This document shows, piece by piece, positions 24,940 through 33,664 of a DNA stretch of 64,000 bases. Position 1 is the stretch's first letter. Each line of letters begins with the position of its first letter. The position numbers and the translations under genes are program-made. The notes beneath the pieces are model-generated. The model was not told the origin of the DNA. It was given only the letters and a program-made list of their open reading frames with translations, and ran no database searches. This DNA comes from Alkalibacillus silvisoli (GTDB taxonomy: Bacteria > Bacillota > Bacilli > Bacillales > Alkalibacillaceae). The DNA is taken from NCBI RefSeq assembly GCF_039521975.1, contig NZ_BAAACZ010000010.1, positions 1-64,000 on the forward strand, read 5' to 3'.

Positions 24940-26403
24940 TTAGTTCACTAGTCTAATTGTTCTATTCTCAATAGAGTAAACTTCATCAGCTACATTCTTA
25001 ACAAATGTGTGGTCATGTGAGACTAATATAATGGTCCCTTCATATCCTTCTAAAAAATATTCTAAAGCTTCAATTGAAACGACATCTAAAAAGTTCGTCG
25101 GTTCATCTAAAATTAAAACATTATATCTCCCTAAAAATAACTGTGAAAGGACTAAGCGTATGGCTTCTCCACCACTTAATTTATTCACCTTTTTCTTAAG
25201 GGCATTTCCTACAAAGCTCATAGAGTGAAGAACAGCACGGATTTTTGCTTCTTCGTAATCACTTTTCTCTTTCATATATTCTAAGACTGACTGTTCTTCA
25301 GTAAATTGGTAATCCATCTGCCTATAATACCCTATAACTACTTTTGGAGACAGAGTAATCCCTTCACCGTTATCTATAATATGATTAATTAACGTCGTTT
25401 TACCTGACCCATTATTTCCGGTAATTGCAATCGTCTTACCTAACGGGAATTGAAAGCTAGATTCATTTAAAAGCTTTTGATCCCCCACTTCTAAAGTTAG
25501 TCGATCAGCCATAATCGGAAAGTGATTATGCAATTTTAATGCATCAGATTGATGAAAGCGAATTTTCTTTTCTTCTAATGGTGCTTCCACTTCCTCCAGG
25601 TGCTCGATTCTTTGTTCAATAGCTTTCGCGGATCTTTGTATAGATTTTTGACTTGTGTCTTTTGATTTCGTCATAAACATTCGATTAGCTGTTGCGTTAG
25701 CTTGCTTTTTTGACATTTGCCCTTTGGCTTTAGTAACCTTGTCAGCTTTTTTCTTTTTGTCATCGGCTGCTTGTAATAACCGTCCTTTTTCTTTTAAATA
25801 CTTTTCATACTTTTCTTGTTGCTGTTGCTTTTGAAGTTCTTTCTGTTCAACATAATCTGTATAGTTCCCTGTATATTCTGTAACCTTCCCATCGTCCACT
25901 TCCCATATCTTAGTCACCAGTTGATCCAAAATGTGTCGATCATGGCTCACCATGACAAGTGCACCATAGTAGTAAGTTAACTCATCTATAAAAAACTGAA
26001 TTCCTTCCTGATCTAGGTGTGTCGTTGGCTCATCGAATAATAGACCTTCATGATAGTGAGAAAATATTTGAGCGAGTTTTAACCGTGTTTGTTCTCCACC
26101 ACTATAATTTTGTAATTCTGTTTGTGGAATGGCTAGTTCACCTAAAAACTTATAATCAACATCCGCTTCTGAGGCGGATGATAGTTGGTCAAAATAAGCA
26201 AAATCGAAAAAACGTTTAACATGTCCTTGATTGGGTTCCACTTGGCCAGTCATAAGCTTTAACAATGTACTTTTACCAGAACCATTCTTACCCACAACAC
26301 CAATACGATCAAACTGATGAACAGCTAACCGCGGGACATCTAACACCACTCGATCTAAATACGAAACTTCTACATCTTCTATTTCAAGACAGACTTTTTC
26401 CAT
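24940..26403 (-). CDS. Msr-type ABC-F ribosomal protection protein
   Basis: 487 aa, the length of MsrA/MsrD. Two ABC domains without membrane helices: Walker A GKNGSGKST (about 38) with NYSGGEQTRLKLA and LLFDEPTTHLD; then GNNGSGKTT (about 331) with LSGGEAIRLVLSQ and LILDEPTNFLD. The long charged linker at about 190-300 is the antibiotic-resistance domain that reaches the peptidyl-transferase centre, and its end AIEQRIEHLEEVEAPLE resembles the Msr linker. Such proteins free ribosomes from macrolides or other 50S drugs. The upstream region holds a macrolide-type leader peptide and two terminators, so drug-inducible attenuation is expected. The exact drug range is unknown. Confidence 0.88.
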   Translation of the reverse strand: MEKVCLEIEDVEVSYLDRVVLDVPRLAVHQFDRIGVVGKNGSGKSTLLKLMTGQVEPNQGHVKRFFDFAYFDQLSSASEADVDYKFLGELAIPQTELQNYSGGEQTRLKLAQIFSHYHEGLLFDEPTTHLDQEGIQFFIDELTYYYGALVMVSHDRHILDQLVTKIWEVDDGKVTEYTGNYTDYVEQKELQKQQQQEKYEKYLKEKGRLLQAADDKKKKADKVTKAKGQMSKKQANATANRMFMTKSKDTSQKSIQRSAKAIEQRIEHLEEVEAPLEEKKIRFHQSDALKLHNHFPIMADRLTLEVGDQKLLNESSFQFPLGKTIAITGNNGSGKTTLINHIIDNGEGITLSPKVVIGYYRQMDYQFTEEQSVLEYMKEKSDYEEAKIRAVLHSMSFVGNALKKKVNKLSGGEAIRLVLSQLFLGRYNVLILDEPTNFLDVVSIEALEYFLEGYEGTIILVSHDHTFVKNVADEVYSIENRTIRLVN

Positions 26404-26465
26404 AATAATTCTCCTCTTTAAATTAATGATTAATTAGCAATCAAACTATGAATTCAAATGCCAAT

Positions 26466-26491
26466 AAAAAAACACAAGCTTCTACTTGTGC
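26466..26491 (-). terminator. attenuator terminator T2 of the ABC-F leader
   Basis: CACAAG-TAGAAG-CTTGTG then seven Us on the minus strand, about 70 bp before the ABC-F start. The competing pair CTTG-CGCA-CAAG just upstream could act as antiterminator. Confidence 0.8.
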
Positions 26492-26541
26492 GCAAGAGTA
26501 AGGGAAAAGCCTATCTCAATATCAAAAAAATTAGGCAAAAT

Positions 26542-26569
26542 AAAAAAAGACAGAACAATCTGCCTTTTT
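26542..26569 (-). terminator. attenuator terminator T1 of the ABC-F leader
   Basis: GGCAGA-TTGT-TCTGTC (one G-U pair), extended by A-U pairs, then seven Us on the minus strand. It would stop the leader transcript before the ABC-F gene when not induced. Confidence 0.75.
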
Positions 26570-26686
26570 CAAACATGACGAATTTTCATGTAAAATTGCA
26601 TACAAATATACAACCGTACAAAGCTTATCGTCTTAACTATATACATGCTTAAAAAGATTATTAAAAAAGGACAGACTTATCCCATT

Positions 26687-26739
26687 ACTCTGATTACATA
26701 GCACAGAGTCTTTGAACGTATTTAATTACTAGTTCAAAG
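26687..26739 (-). promoter_or_regulatory. alternative leader hairpins
   Basis: Arm 1 CTTTGAAC (26739-26732, covering the last sense codons of the leader peptide) pairs with GTTCAAAG (26717-26710). The adjoining ACTCTG (26709-26704) pairs with CAGAGT (26692-26687). A ribosome stalled in the leader would mask arm 1 and shift the folding. Confidence 0.65.
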
Positions 26740-26767
26740 TTGGGAAACGTAGTCTAATCGAATGCAT
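26729..26767 (-). CDS. macrolide-type leader peptide
   Basis: ATG 26767 to TAG 26729 encodes MHSIRLRFPTLN, behind a strong AAGGAGG. From established knowledge, the ErmD leader is MTHSMRLRFPTLNQ, where RLR is the +x+ macrolide-arrest motif. Nine of the ten residues aligned from RLRFPTLN and HS are the same. This is the sensor for the ABC-F gene. Confidence 0.88.
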   Translation of the reverse strand: MHSIRLRFPTLN

Positions 26768-26807
26768 TTTTTAATAATCCTCCTTAAATTTAATTAGTTC
26801 ACTTATT

Positions 26808-26836
26808 ATTATAAGAAGACTATGAGATATTGTCAA
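26808..26836 (-). promoter_or_regulatory. consensus sigma-A promoter of the ABC-F leader
   Basis: TTGACA (26836-26831), exactly 17 bp, TATAAT (26813-26808), both perfect consensus. Transcription would begin some 30 bp before the leader-peptide start. Confidence 0.92.
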
Positions 26837-26969
26837 AGGTTACTTTGGTTATGACAGGGTCTATTGAATAATGTCTGCAAAAAAAATTAATAAGAAGGAT
26901 TTCGTTAATAAGTGTCGAATATACGTTCTATACAGCATTTCAAACCATTTTTATATAGGAGTTGGTTTT

Positions 26970-27695
26970 ATGAACGAAAATCAAAATAAGAAAATCTCCA
27001 TGTTTACACAGACTAGCCAAAAGACGAAAAAGTATCGACATGATTACTCTATGTCAATGGATTTACGCGATGAGTTGCTGGCGAATGTTTTTCTGAAATT
27101 CGCCCGTGAAACTTCTCACCTATACTATGAAGAATTACGCAAAGGATTAAAAGAGTTTGCTGATGAACATGACCTTCCTGATGAGAAAGCTGAAACCGTT
27201 ATGAACATTGTTTTCTGGTTGCGAGTTTTGTATGAATTGAAAACAGATCCTTACAATAACATCGTTCAAGATTTTATCAAAAACAATGAGAACTATTTCA
27301 AAAAATGGCCAATCCTAAAATCATGGATTCAGGAATGGTACAATGTCACACCAAACTTTTATTACATCAGTCAACGGTTTGGTGGAAATGGAAATGTAGC
27401 TGTTGACATCAAATCCGAAACCACTTTAGATATATTTTATCCCTTTCCTAATTTCTCCCAACCTAAACAAGGAGCTCTAGTTGCAGGAATACTCCTTCCA
27501 TTCTGTGATTCGCTTTATTTTCCAATTACTGAGTTTTACGAATTTGACCAAAGCACCCTTCAAGAAGTTGTACCTCACATTAGACATTATTTCCGTGAAT
27601 TATCCCATGAACCCGACCAATTTGAAACTTTTTTAAGGATGTTTTCTTCGCTACTCAAAGTTGAACAAATCACCTATAACCATTTACAAAAATAG
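26970..27695 (+). CDS. hypothetical protein
   Basis: About 241 aa from ATG 26970, which follows ATAGGAG; the frame extends to 26871 but that part overlaps no ribosome site. The family is not recognised. No signal peptide or membrane helix. The N-terminal half is helical and charged (DLRDELLANVFLKFARETSHLYYEELRKGLKEFADEHDLPDEK in pieces); the C-terminal half is more aromatic (IFYPFPNFSQPKQGALVAGILLPFCDSLYFPITEFYEFD in pieces). It stands alone on the plus strand between two minus-strand units. Confidence 0.6.
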   Translation: MNENQNKKISMFTQTSQKTKKYRHDYSMSMDLRDELLANVFLKFARETSHLYYEELRKGLKEFADEHDLPDEKAETVMNIVFWLRVLYELKTDPYNNIVQDFIKNNENYFKKWPILKSWIQEWYNVTPNFYYISQRFGGNGNVAVDIKSETTLDIFYPFPNFSQPKQGALVAGILLPFCDSLYFPITEFYEFDQSTLQEVVPHIRHYFRELSHEPDQFETFLRMFSSLLKVEQITYNHLQK

Positions 27696-27793
27696 GTTGT
27701 TCGGTCTCTCATAAACTTTAGAGGGATCTACTATCATACAATTGACCTTATTTATTGTTCTGTATTACTCATAATTTGTGAAAATAATTCTTC

Positions 27794-28141
27794 TTAATCA
27801 GATGTATCCATGCGAGGTTCTACTTCTTCTGCAAGAGCATCGAACTGGTTTACTCGATTTTCAAATTCTTGAACGTAACTTTGATCTTGATTAAACGCAT
27901 ATGCTGGTATACGTACACCTTTAGCACGTGTTAATGAACCCATTTCTGATATGTTGAGTGAACGTTCGCCACGTCGCTCTACTGCTTCAATATCTTCGCC
28001 CATTGAGCTAAGTTGAATGGCAACAATTGATGTTGCAGCCCCAAATAATAGAAAAACAATCATTAAGGCAGAACCAAACTTCAGTATATCTCCAAACCTC
28101 CCATATCTACTTATATCATAGCTTTCTAAAGATATATACAT
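27794..28141 (-). pseudogene. N-terminal fragment of a methyl-accepting chemotaxis protein
   Basis: 115 aa: a membrane helix (GSALMIVFLLFGAATSIVAIQL) and then the start of a four-helix-bundle sensor (GERSLNISEMGSLTRAKGVRIPAYAFNQDQSYVQEFENRV in pieces), as at the N-terminus of a Bacillus MCP. It ends after about 75 residues of the bundle; the second membrane helix, HAMP and signalling domain are missing and are not found downstream in any frame I checked. It is thus a truncated remnant, or a stand-alone sensor stub. Confidence 0.65.
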
Positions 28142-28424
28142 TTAAAACAAACAAACCTATTAAAAGAATCCTAACAAATAATTCTTCACCAAAAATCAGA
28201 AGTAATGCTAGGAGTGTTAGAGCAATGATAATTTCCAAAAGGTTAAAAAGGGTTGGTTTTTCTTCATTAACTTGATTAGAAACCGTTAATAGAACAATTG
28301 AAATAGATAGCAAAATAATGAGAACGATTGTGTTCAATTCAGTCATCAATACCACTATGCCTGTCACAATCATTATTAAAACTGAAAGGATTGTGAAGAA
28401 ATTAGGGTTTGAAACTTTACTCAT
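28116..28424 (-). CDS. hypothetical small membrane protein
   Basis: 102 aa with about four short membrane helices (residues 9-27, 30-47, 60-80, 82-99) and little else. Family not recognised. Its end overlaps the start of the chemotaxis-protein fragment by 26 bp in another frame, so the two may be transcribed together. Confidence 0.6.
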   Translation of the reverse strand: MSKVSNPNFFTILSVLIMIVTGIVVLMTELNTIVLIILLSISIVLLTVSNQVNEEKPTLFNLLEIIIALTLLALLLIFGEELFVRILLIGLFVLNVYIFRKL

Positions 28425-28630
28425 TAATATTCCACCTTAGACTATCTATTTCAAAGAAGTTTCCTTTCTCAAAACCTTTGATACATACTATATAAGAAAG
28501 ATATGATTCTATCAATGCTTTTATTTTCTTTCGGGTCATCCCAAGAAAAACACGCATTTGCTTACGTTAATTGTAATCACAAATGCGTGCTTTTTAAACA
28601 CTAATTTATTCGATTAGAAACGTTACCTTA

Positions 28631-29242
28631 TTATTGGTTTCCGTTTTTTACCGATTCTGCAATATTAACAGTACGTTTTGCCTGATGCTTTACTGCACCT
28701 TCTACATCTTCAACCATCTGACCGTCTTGGCCAACTGTAACGCTTGTTCCATATGGGTTTCCACCTGAACCAAAAATAACAGGGTCTGAATAACCCGGAG
28801 CAGCAATAATTGCACCCCAGTGCATCATAGATGTATATAGAGATAGAAGTGTCGCTTCCTGACCACCATGTGGATTTTGTGCAGAACTCATTCCGCTTAC
28901 AACTTTATTTACGGTCTTACCACTTGCCCATAAACCACCTTGTGTATCAAGGAATTGTTTCACTTGTGCAGGCAAGTTTCCAAAACGTGTTGGTACGCTG
29001 AAGATAATCGCATCTGCCCACTCAATGTCATCTGAAGTAGCTACTGGAACATCTTTTGTAGCTTCAACAGTTGCTTTCCATGCTTCATTTTCATCAATTA
29101 CTGACTGAGGTGCTAATTCTTCAACCTTCAACACTTTAACGTCAGCACCTGATTCTTTTGCACCTTCTGCAGCCCATTTGGCCATTTCATAATTTGTTCC
29201 ACCCATACTATAAAATACTACAGCTAATTTTACGTTTGACAT
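28631..29242 (-). CDS. wrbA: NAD(P)H:quinone oxidoreductase, WrbA type
   Basis: 203-aa flavodoxin-like FMN protein that reduces quinones by two electrons. Signatures: LAVVFYSMGGTNYEMAKW near residues 5-22 (phosphate loop), SVPTRFGNLPAQVKQFLDTQGGLW near 80-103, and GGQEATLLSLYTSMMHWGAII near 125-145. The frame opens at 29308, but AAAGGAG precedes ATG 29242, which is the correct start. The promoter carries an MhqR-like palindrome, so induction by quinones is likely. Confidence 0.93.
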   Translation of the reverse strand: MSNVKLAVVFYSMGGTNYEMAKWAAEGAKESGADVKVLKVEELAPQSVIDENEAWKATVEATKDVPVATSDDIEWADAIIFSVPTRFGNLPAQVKQFLDTQGGLWASGKTVNKVVSGMSSAQNPHGGQEATLLSLYTSMMHWGAIIAAPGYSDPVIFGSGGNPYGTSVTVGQDGQMVEDVEGAVKHQAKRTVNIAESVKNGNQ

Positions 29243-29380
29243 ATTATGACTCTCCTTTGTTCTTCCAAAAATTTTATCTAATAACCCCATATCTACATCT
29301 ACTTTCATTATTCTTCATAAAAACTACTGAACCACCTCCACAATTGAAAGGTCGAACTCTTATTTCAACCTCTATTTAGT

Positions 29381-29414
29381 ATAATACCTTGATTTTATCT
29401 TGAATTCAAGATAA
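29381..29414 (-). promoter_or_regulatory. wrbA promoter with MhqR-like operator
   Basis: The perfect 20-bp palindrome TTATCTTGAATTCAAGATAA (29395-29414) covers the -35 box of the promoter TTGAAT (29409-29404), 17 bp, TATTAT (29386-29381). B. subtilis MhqR binds a site of similar form, ATCTcgAATTcgAGAT; the match is from memory. Confidence 0.75.
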
Positions 29415-29423
29415 ATGCTTATA

Positions 29424-29461
29424 ATAAAAAAAGCTCGTATTAGTTATAGCTAACCGAGCTT
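29424..29461 (-). terminator. terminator of the SDR gene
   Basis: AAGCTCG..CGAGCTT stem with an inner TTAGCTATAACTAA and a following U run on the minus strand. Confidence 0.85.
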
Positions 29462-29478
29462 CTTACAATACAATTACT

Positions 29479-30228
29479 TTATTTTGTACTTGTAAACCCA
29501 CCGTCTATTCTAATGACATCTCCATTAATATATGGTGCATCTGATGTAAGTAGGAATGTTACAAGTTCAGCCACTTCTTCAGGAGTTCCTAACCTTCTTT
29601 GTGGAATACCTTTTTCTGCGCTTTCCTTCATTTCTGGATTATCTTCAAAGTACTTTTTAACCATTGGTGTTTCTGTTGGACCTGGTGCAATGGCATTAAC
29701 ACGCAAGCCATCTTTTGCATATTCAGCAACCATGCTTTTCGTCATGCCAACAATACCATGCTTTGTCGCTGAATAAGTAACAACTGTACTTTGACCGATG
29801 ACTCCTGCGCTTGATGATGTATTGACGATTGAACCACCACCGTTTTTCACCATGACTTCAGCTACATAATGCATACCATACAAAGCACCCAGCATATTAA
29901 TCTCAACAATTTTATTAATTTCATTAACGTCTGTTTCTAAAAATAACTTTCCGCTACCTGAGATTCCAGCGTTATTAAAGAAATAATCAATTGTCCCATA
30001 TTTCTCTACCGCTTGGTCAACATAATTTTTAACTTCGTCAGCTTTTGACACATCCGCTTTCACGAAAAAAGCATCTACTCCAGCCTGTTTAACTAATTCA
30101 ACAGTTTCTTGCCCACTTTCTTGATCGATATCGACAACAACTATATTAATACCTTTTTCCGCCATCTGTTTGGCCGTAACTTTACCCAAGCCACTTCCAC
30201 CACCAGTAATAACGGCTACTTTGCTCAT
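29479..30228 (-). CDS. short-chain dehydrogenase/reductase
   Basis: 249 aa, classical SDR of the FabG/cyclohexanol-dehydrogenase kind. ITGGGSGLGKVTAKQ near residues 7-21, VVVDID near 33 (NAD-type acid), NNAGISGSG near 88, NTSSSAG near 137, YSATKHG near 151 and IAPGPTETPM near 183; it ends INGDVIRIDGGFTSTK. Substrate unknown. Single gene with its own terminator. Confidence 0.92.
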   Translation of the reverse strand: MSKVAVITGGGSGLGKVTAKQMAEKGINIVVVDIDQESGQETVELVKQAGVDAFFVKADVSKADEVKNYVDQAVEKYGTIDYFFNNAGISGSGKLFLETDVNEINKIVEINMLGALYGMHYVAEVMVKNGGGSIVNTSSSAGVIGQSTVVTYSATKHGIVGMTKSMVAEYAKDGLRVNAIAPGPTETPMVKKYFEDNPEMKESAEKGIPQRRLGTPEEVAELVTFLLTSDAPYINGDVIRIDGGFTSTK

Positions 30229-30309
30229 TAGAATACCTCCTTAAAAATGCATCTACCATAAGTATTCCTTTTTTCGACGTCATTAATCAAATGTAGCTTG
30301 CTGATATAC

Positions 30310-30343
30310 AAAAAAGAGGAAACAGTATTTTCTGCTTCCCCTC
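30310..30343 (-). terminator. terminator of dus
   Basis: GAGGgGAAGCAG / CTGtTTCCTC stem, followed by six Us on the minus strand. Confidence 0.8.
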
Positions 30344-30359
30344 CATCAATTGGACATTT

Positions 30360-31358
30360 TTAAGAAATAGTAAATTTTTTGTCTTCCGTTACTCCCTTAT
30401 TCTCTGTAAACTCATCGAGCAAATCACGAACTTCATGGGTAGAGTTCGTATCCATTAGCTTGTTGCGTAGCTCACTCGCCCCGCGAAATCCACGGACATA
30501 TATTTTGAAAAAGCGGCGTAGTGGTTTGAACAATCTTGGTTCAAGCTCCTCTGAATATTGGTCATGAAGGTCGAGTTGCAACCTAAGAAGATCAAGTAAT
30601 TCATCACTTGTATGCTCCTTCTTTTCTTTTTCAAACGCGAACGGATTATGGAAAACGCCGCGCCCGATCATAACACCATCTACACCATATTGTTGGACGA
30701 GTTCAAGCCCTTTTTGACGGTCAGGAATATCACCGTTGATCGTAAGTAACGTATGAGGAGCAACTTCATCACGAAGCTTCTTGATCTCTGGAATAAGTTC
30801 CCAGTGGGCATCAACATTACTCATTTCCTTTTTCGTACGTAGATGGATGGACAGATTGGCAATATCTTGTTCAAGTACATGCTTTAGCCAAACACGCCAT
30901 TCCTCTACCTCTGTATATCCAAGTCTAGTTTTCACACTTACAGGTAAGCCACCAGCTTTAGCTGCTTGAATAATATCCGCTGCAACATCTGGACGACGTA
31001 TCAATCCACAGCCTTTCCCTTTTGGTGCCACATTAGGAGCTGGACAGCCCATATTAATATCAATACCTTTGAAGCCTTTTTCAGCCATACCCATACTCAT
31101 TTGCCTAAAATACTCAGGCTTATCACCCCAAATATGAGCGACGATCGGCTGCTCATCTTCTGTGAAGGTAAGACGACCACGCAAACTGTCTCGACCTTCT
31201 GGATGGCAGTAGCTTTCTGTATTCGCAAACTCCGTAAAGAACACATCTGGTCTAGCCGCTTCACTTATAACATGACGGAATACGACATCCGTCACAGCTT
31301 CCATTGGTGCAAGTACGAAAAACGGTCGTGGTAATTCATGCCAAAAATTATCTTTCAT
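30360..31358 (-). CDS. dus: tRNA-dihydrouridine synthase
   Basis: 332 aa. FMN-dependent reduction of uridines in tRNA. The TIM barrel starts FFVLAPMEAVTDVVFR; INMGCPAPNV near 97-106 with the active-site Cys in KGKGCGLIRRP near 112-122, VSVKTRLGY near 140, LSIHLRTK near 166 and GVMIGRGVFHNPF near 229. The family member (DusB/DusC-like of Firmicutes) is not certain, since Bacillus also has dus1/dus2 elsewhere. It marks the left edge of the island. Confidence 0.92.
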   Translation of the reverse strand: MKDNFWHELPRPFFVLAPMEAVTDVVFRHVISEAARPDVFFTEFANTESYCHPEGRDSLRGRLTFTEDEQPIVAHIWGDKPEYFRQMSMGMAEKGFKGIDINMGCPAPNVAPKGKGCGLIRRPDVAADIIQAAKAGGLPVSVKTRLGYTEVEEWRVWLKHVLEQDIANLSIHLRTKKEMSNVDAHWELIPEIKKLRDEVAPHTLLTINGDIPDRQKGLELVQQYGVDGVMIGRGVFHNPFAFEKEKKEHTSDELLDLLRLQLDLHDQYSEELEPRLFKPLRRFFKIYVRGFRGASELRNKLMDTNSTHEVRDLLDEFTENKGVTEDKKFTIS

Positions 31359-31642
31359 CTCAAATCGACCCCCTTCCTACAAGATTCTCTTGTCTAATAT
31401 TAAAACGTTAAGGCTTCCTAACGATATTGTAGTTTTTCAACCATTATATACTTTAATGGGTACAAGAGAAAAGTGCAAGACAAATCGAATAAGAATAGGT
31501 TTACTGTTTATTTCTAGAATATAAAATAAGGAAAACCCTTTAAATTAGAGTTTCATTTTTATTCTTTATTAGTTAAAATCCCTCTGTTAAAGAAAAAATT
31601 CATTTACAAGAACCCACCCCTAAAACCCACATTCCACCGTTA

Positions 31643-31790
31643 CCAGTGATAATAAAGATTTATGAATATTGCCCTTTGAGTGACCCACTGTTCTTGAAGC
31701 TTGATGAAACCTGTCTTCAAGTTATCTGGCACAATAACACTGGGAACACCACCGTAAAATCGGAAATCGTTAATATGAGCAGTGATTCCA
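31643..31790 (-). pseudogene. IS21-family istA transposase remnant
   Basis: Read on the minus strand, GITAHINDFRFYGGVP then SVIVPDNLKTGFIK is the DDE-core region of IS21-type IstA proteins, where the strand VPDNLKTG carries a catalytic Asp. A stop follows about 20 codons later, and only some 45 codons remain. No istB is seen. It is the left relic of an IS21-like element; the rest of the gap 31359-31642 holds nothing I can call. Confidence 0.75.
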
Positions 31791-31954
31791 ACTCTCGGTG
31801 TTCATTGAAAGAAATCCCTCTACATATGAATATTATGTTAGTATTGAAGTGTAAAGCATTTGTAATAAGGTAGGATTGTTTAATAAGTGTTTATGGTCGG
31901 CACTTTAGTCGATCTTTTTCTTTAGTGAGTAATTTAGGGGGAGTTAAATCAAAT

Positions 31955-33079
31955 ATGAATACAAAAGTTATCATATTAGGAGTAGGTCATTCTAATCAAC
32001 TTGTTTCAGAAAGTTGTCAACCAGCAGTTTATCGAGCTTTTTTTGATCAGATAAAACCAAATGTGATAGGAATTGAAAGATCTCCTTTGGAATTTGAAAG
32101 GGATGACTTTTATGAGTTTACATATGAACAACAAAACATCGTTATACCTTATGCAAAGGAAAACAATATTGATATTCGACCATTTGATTGGTTGCCTTCA
32201 ACCGATGATCAACAATTGGCTTGGAATACAAATGATATTGATCAGTCACCCATAATTCGAATGGAAAATTCTAATAAATCCTTTTTATATTTTCAAAAAA
32301 AGTCAACATTAGAAGACCTCTTTGACTTAGAATCTGAAGAAGTCAATCAACAAATTGAAAATTGGAAAACCACAATTATGCCTGGAGCTAATGATTTTCC
32401 AAGAAGGTTATTTCTATATCGAACTTTTATGCAGGCTATGAGAATAAAGCATATCGCAAAAGGATATATAGGTAAAACAGTATTAATTGTGGTAGGACAT
32501 ATGCATAAAAGGGATATTGAAAGTATCCTTACTGAAATATCTTATATAGATGTTGTTCAGCCATCTGAATACGGTATTCCCACCAGAGAGAATGTCATAA
32601 GTAACATAAGAAATGAGGATTTATATGCTGTTGCATCATTTAATCTATTAGGAGTCCAGTCTAACCATTTTGTCAATTGGGAATGGATAAGAAATGTTAT
32701 TCAATCTTTAAATGAAATTCAAGCAGACCTTGAAACTGAAATTTTTAATATAAGATTTGAACTTTTAACTCGAAAGATAAAGTCGGAGGATGCTATTTCT
32801 AAGTACAAAAACTTACTTGATAATATTGAGCCTAACAGGAAGTTTAAATTCAATGGTGTTAAGGATAATAGTAAGATTGATTCTTATTATGATCCATTTG
32901 GAAACCTTACTGTTATGAATCGAGTTCGTTTAGAAATAGCTAGGGAATATTATAAAGGTGGCAATATAAACGAAGGCGAACGCTTTAGAAAACATATCAT
33001 GGAAAATGATAACCTTACTCAATTACAGCAATTACAACTAAATGCATACTGGGATGATTATGTGATTAATATGTATTAA
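31955..33079 (+). CDS. TraB/PrgY-like protein (ChaN/TIKI superfamily)
   Basis: About 374 aa, no signal peptide. KVIILGVGHSNQL at the N-terminus, VIGIERSPLEFE near 38 and VLIVVGHMHKRDIESIL near 180 match the GxxH...(E)R...GxxH pattern of TraB/PrgY-type proteins, some of which shut down peptide pheromones or act as metalloproteases. The C-terminal 150 residues are helical. GGGGGAG lies 12 bp before ATG 31955, a long spacing; the GTG at 31925 is the alternative. Its A/T-rich codon use differs from the helicase operon further on. Function uncertain. Confidence 0.55.
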   Translation: MNTKVIILGVGHSNQLVSESCQPAVYRAFFDQIKPNVIGIERSPLEFERDDFYEFTYEQQNIVIPYAKENNIDIRPFDWLPSTDDQQLAWNTNDIDQSPIIRMENSNKSFLYFQKKSTLEDLFDLESEEVNQQIENWKTTIMPGANDFPRRLFLYRTFMQAMRIKHIAKGYIGKTVLIVVGHMHKRDIESILTEISYIDVVQPSEYGIPTRENVISNIRNEDLYAVASFNLLGVQSNHFVNWEWIRNVIQSLNEIQADLETEIFNIRFELLTRKIKSEDAISKYKNLLDNIEPNRKFKFNGVKDNSKIDSYYDPFGNLTVMNRVRLEIAREYYKGGNINEGERFRKHIMENDNLTQLQQLQLNAYWDDYVINMY

Positions 33080-33114
33080 TCGTCTTGACCTTGTTGCACT
33101 AACGGGGACAAGAG

Positions 33115-33664
33115 TTGAATAAGGGAATCAAGCTCCATTATTCTGGTGACCTTGTTCAACATCGAGAATCATCGCTTAGTGTTACTTCTGAACATAGAAA
33201 TTTTTTACCGCCTGAGGAACACATTGTCATTAAGGACGCTCATCCTCCGATTATCACAAGAGAAGTATTTGAAGCAGCCCAACACATGATGAACATCCGA
33301 AAGCGTTCCAATATTAATCAAACAAAACACCTCTTTACGAATTTCATGTCATGTGCAGATTGTGGAAAAGGAATGTGGTACCGACAGAATCGAAAAGGAA
33401 ATAATGACTGATTTACAAAAATCTTTGGATGCACTAGAAAACAAAAAGAGCGAACAACAACTCTCGCTCCAAACAAACCAACTCACTGATGAATTGAATA
33501 CAGTGAAAAAAATTCTAAAACAATTAGAACCAATTCAAGATGTTACTAGTGAGCTTTTAAACTTTTTTGTTAAACATATAAAGGTTAAGGAAGAAGGGCT
33601 CCCTGTCATCACATACAGGTTCTCCCTCTTCTCTGAATTGTTAGCCCTTGAAAACAATCTGTGA
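33115..33664 (+). pseudogene. large serine recombinase remnant
   Basis: The first frame (33115-33411) gives YSGDLVQHRE, a long stretch HPPIITREVFEAAQHMM, KHLFTNFMSCADCGKGMWYR: the recombinase domain and start of the zinc ribbon of a phage/SCC-type serine integrase. After a frame change near 33400 the coiled-coil C-terminus follows (TDLQKSLDALENKKSEQQL; ELLNFFVKHIKVKEEG). The catalytic resolvase domain, the second zinc pair and part of the core are missing. It is a dead integrase that marks the island as once mobile. Confidence 0.8.

Noticed and set aside
26458..26652. 64-codon plus ORF
   Set aside because: It is antisense to the ABC-F attenuator region; the terminator hairpins explain its sequence.
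31646..31873. 75-codon plus ORF
   Set aside because: It is the shadow of the istA remnant on the other strand.
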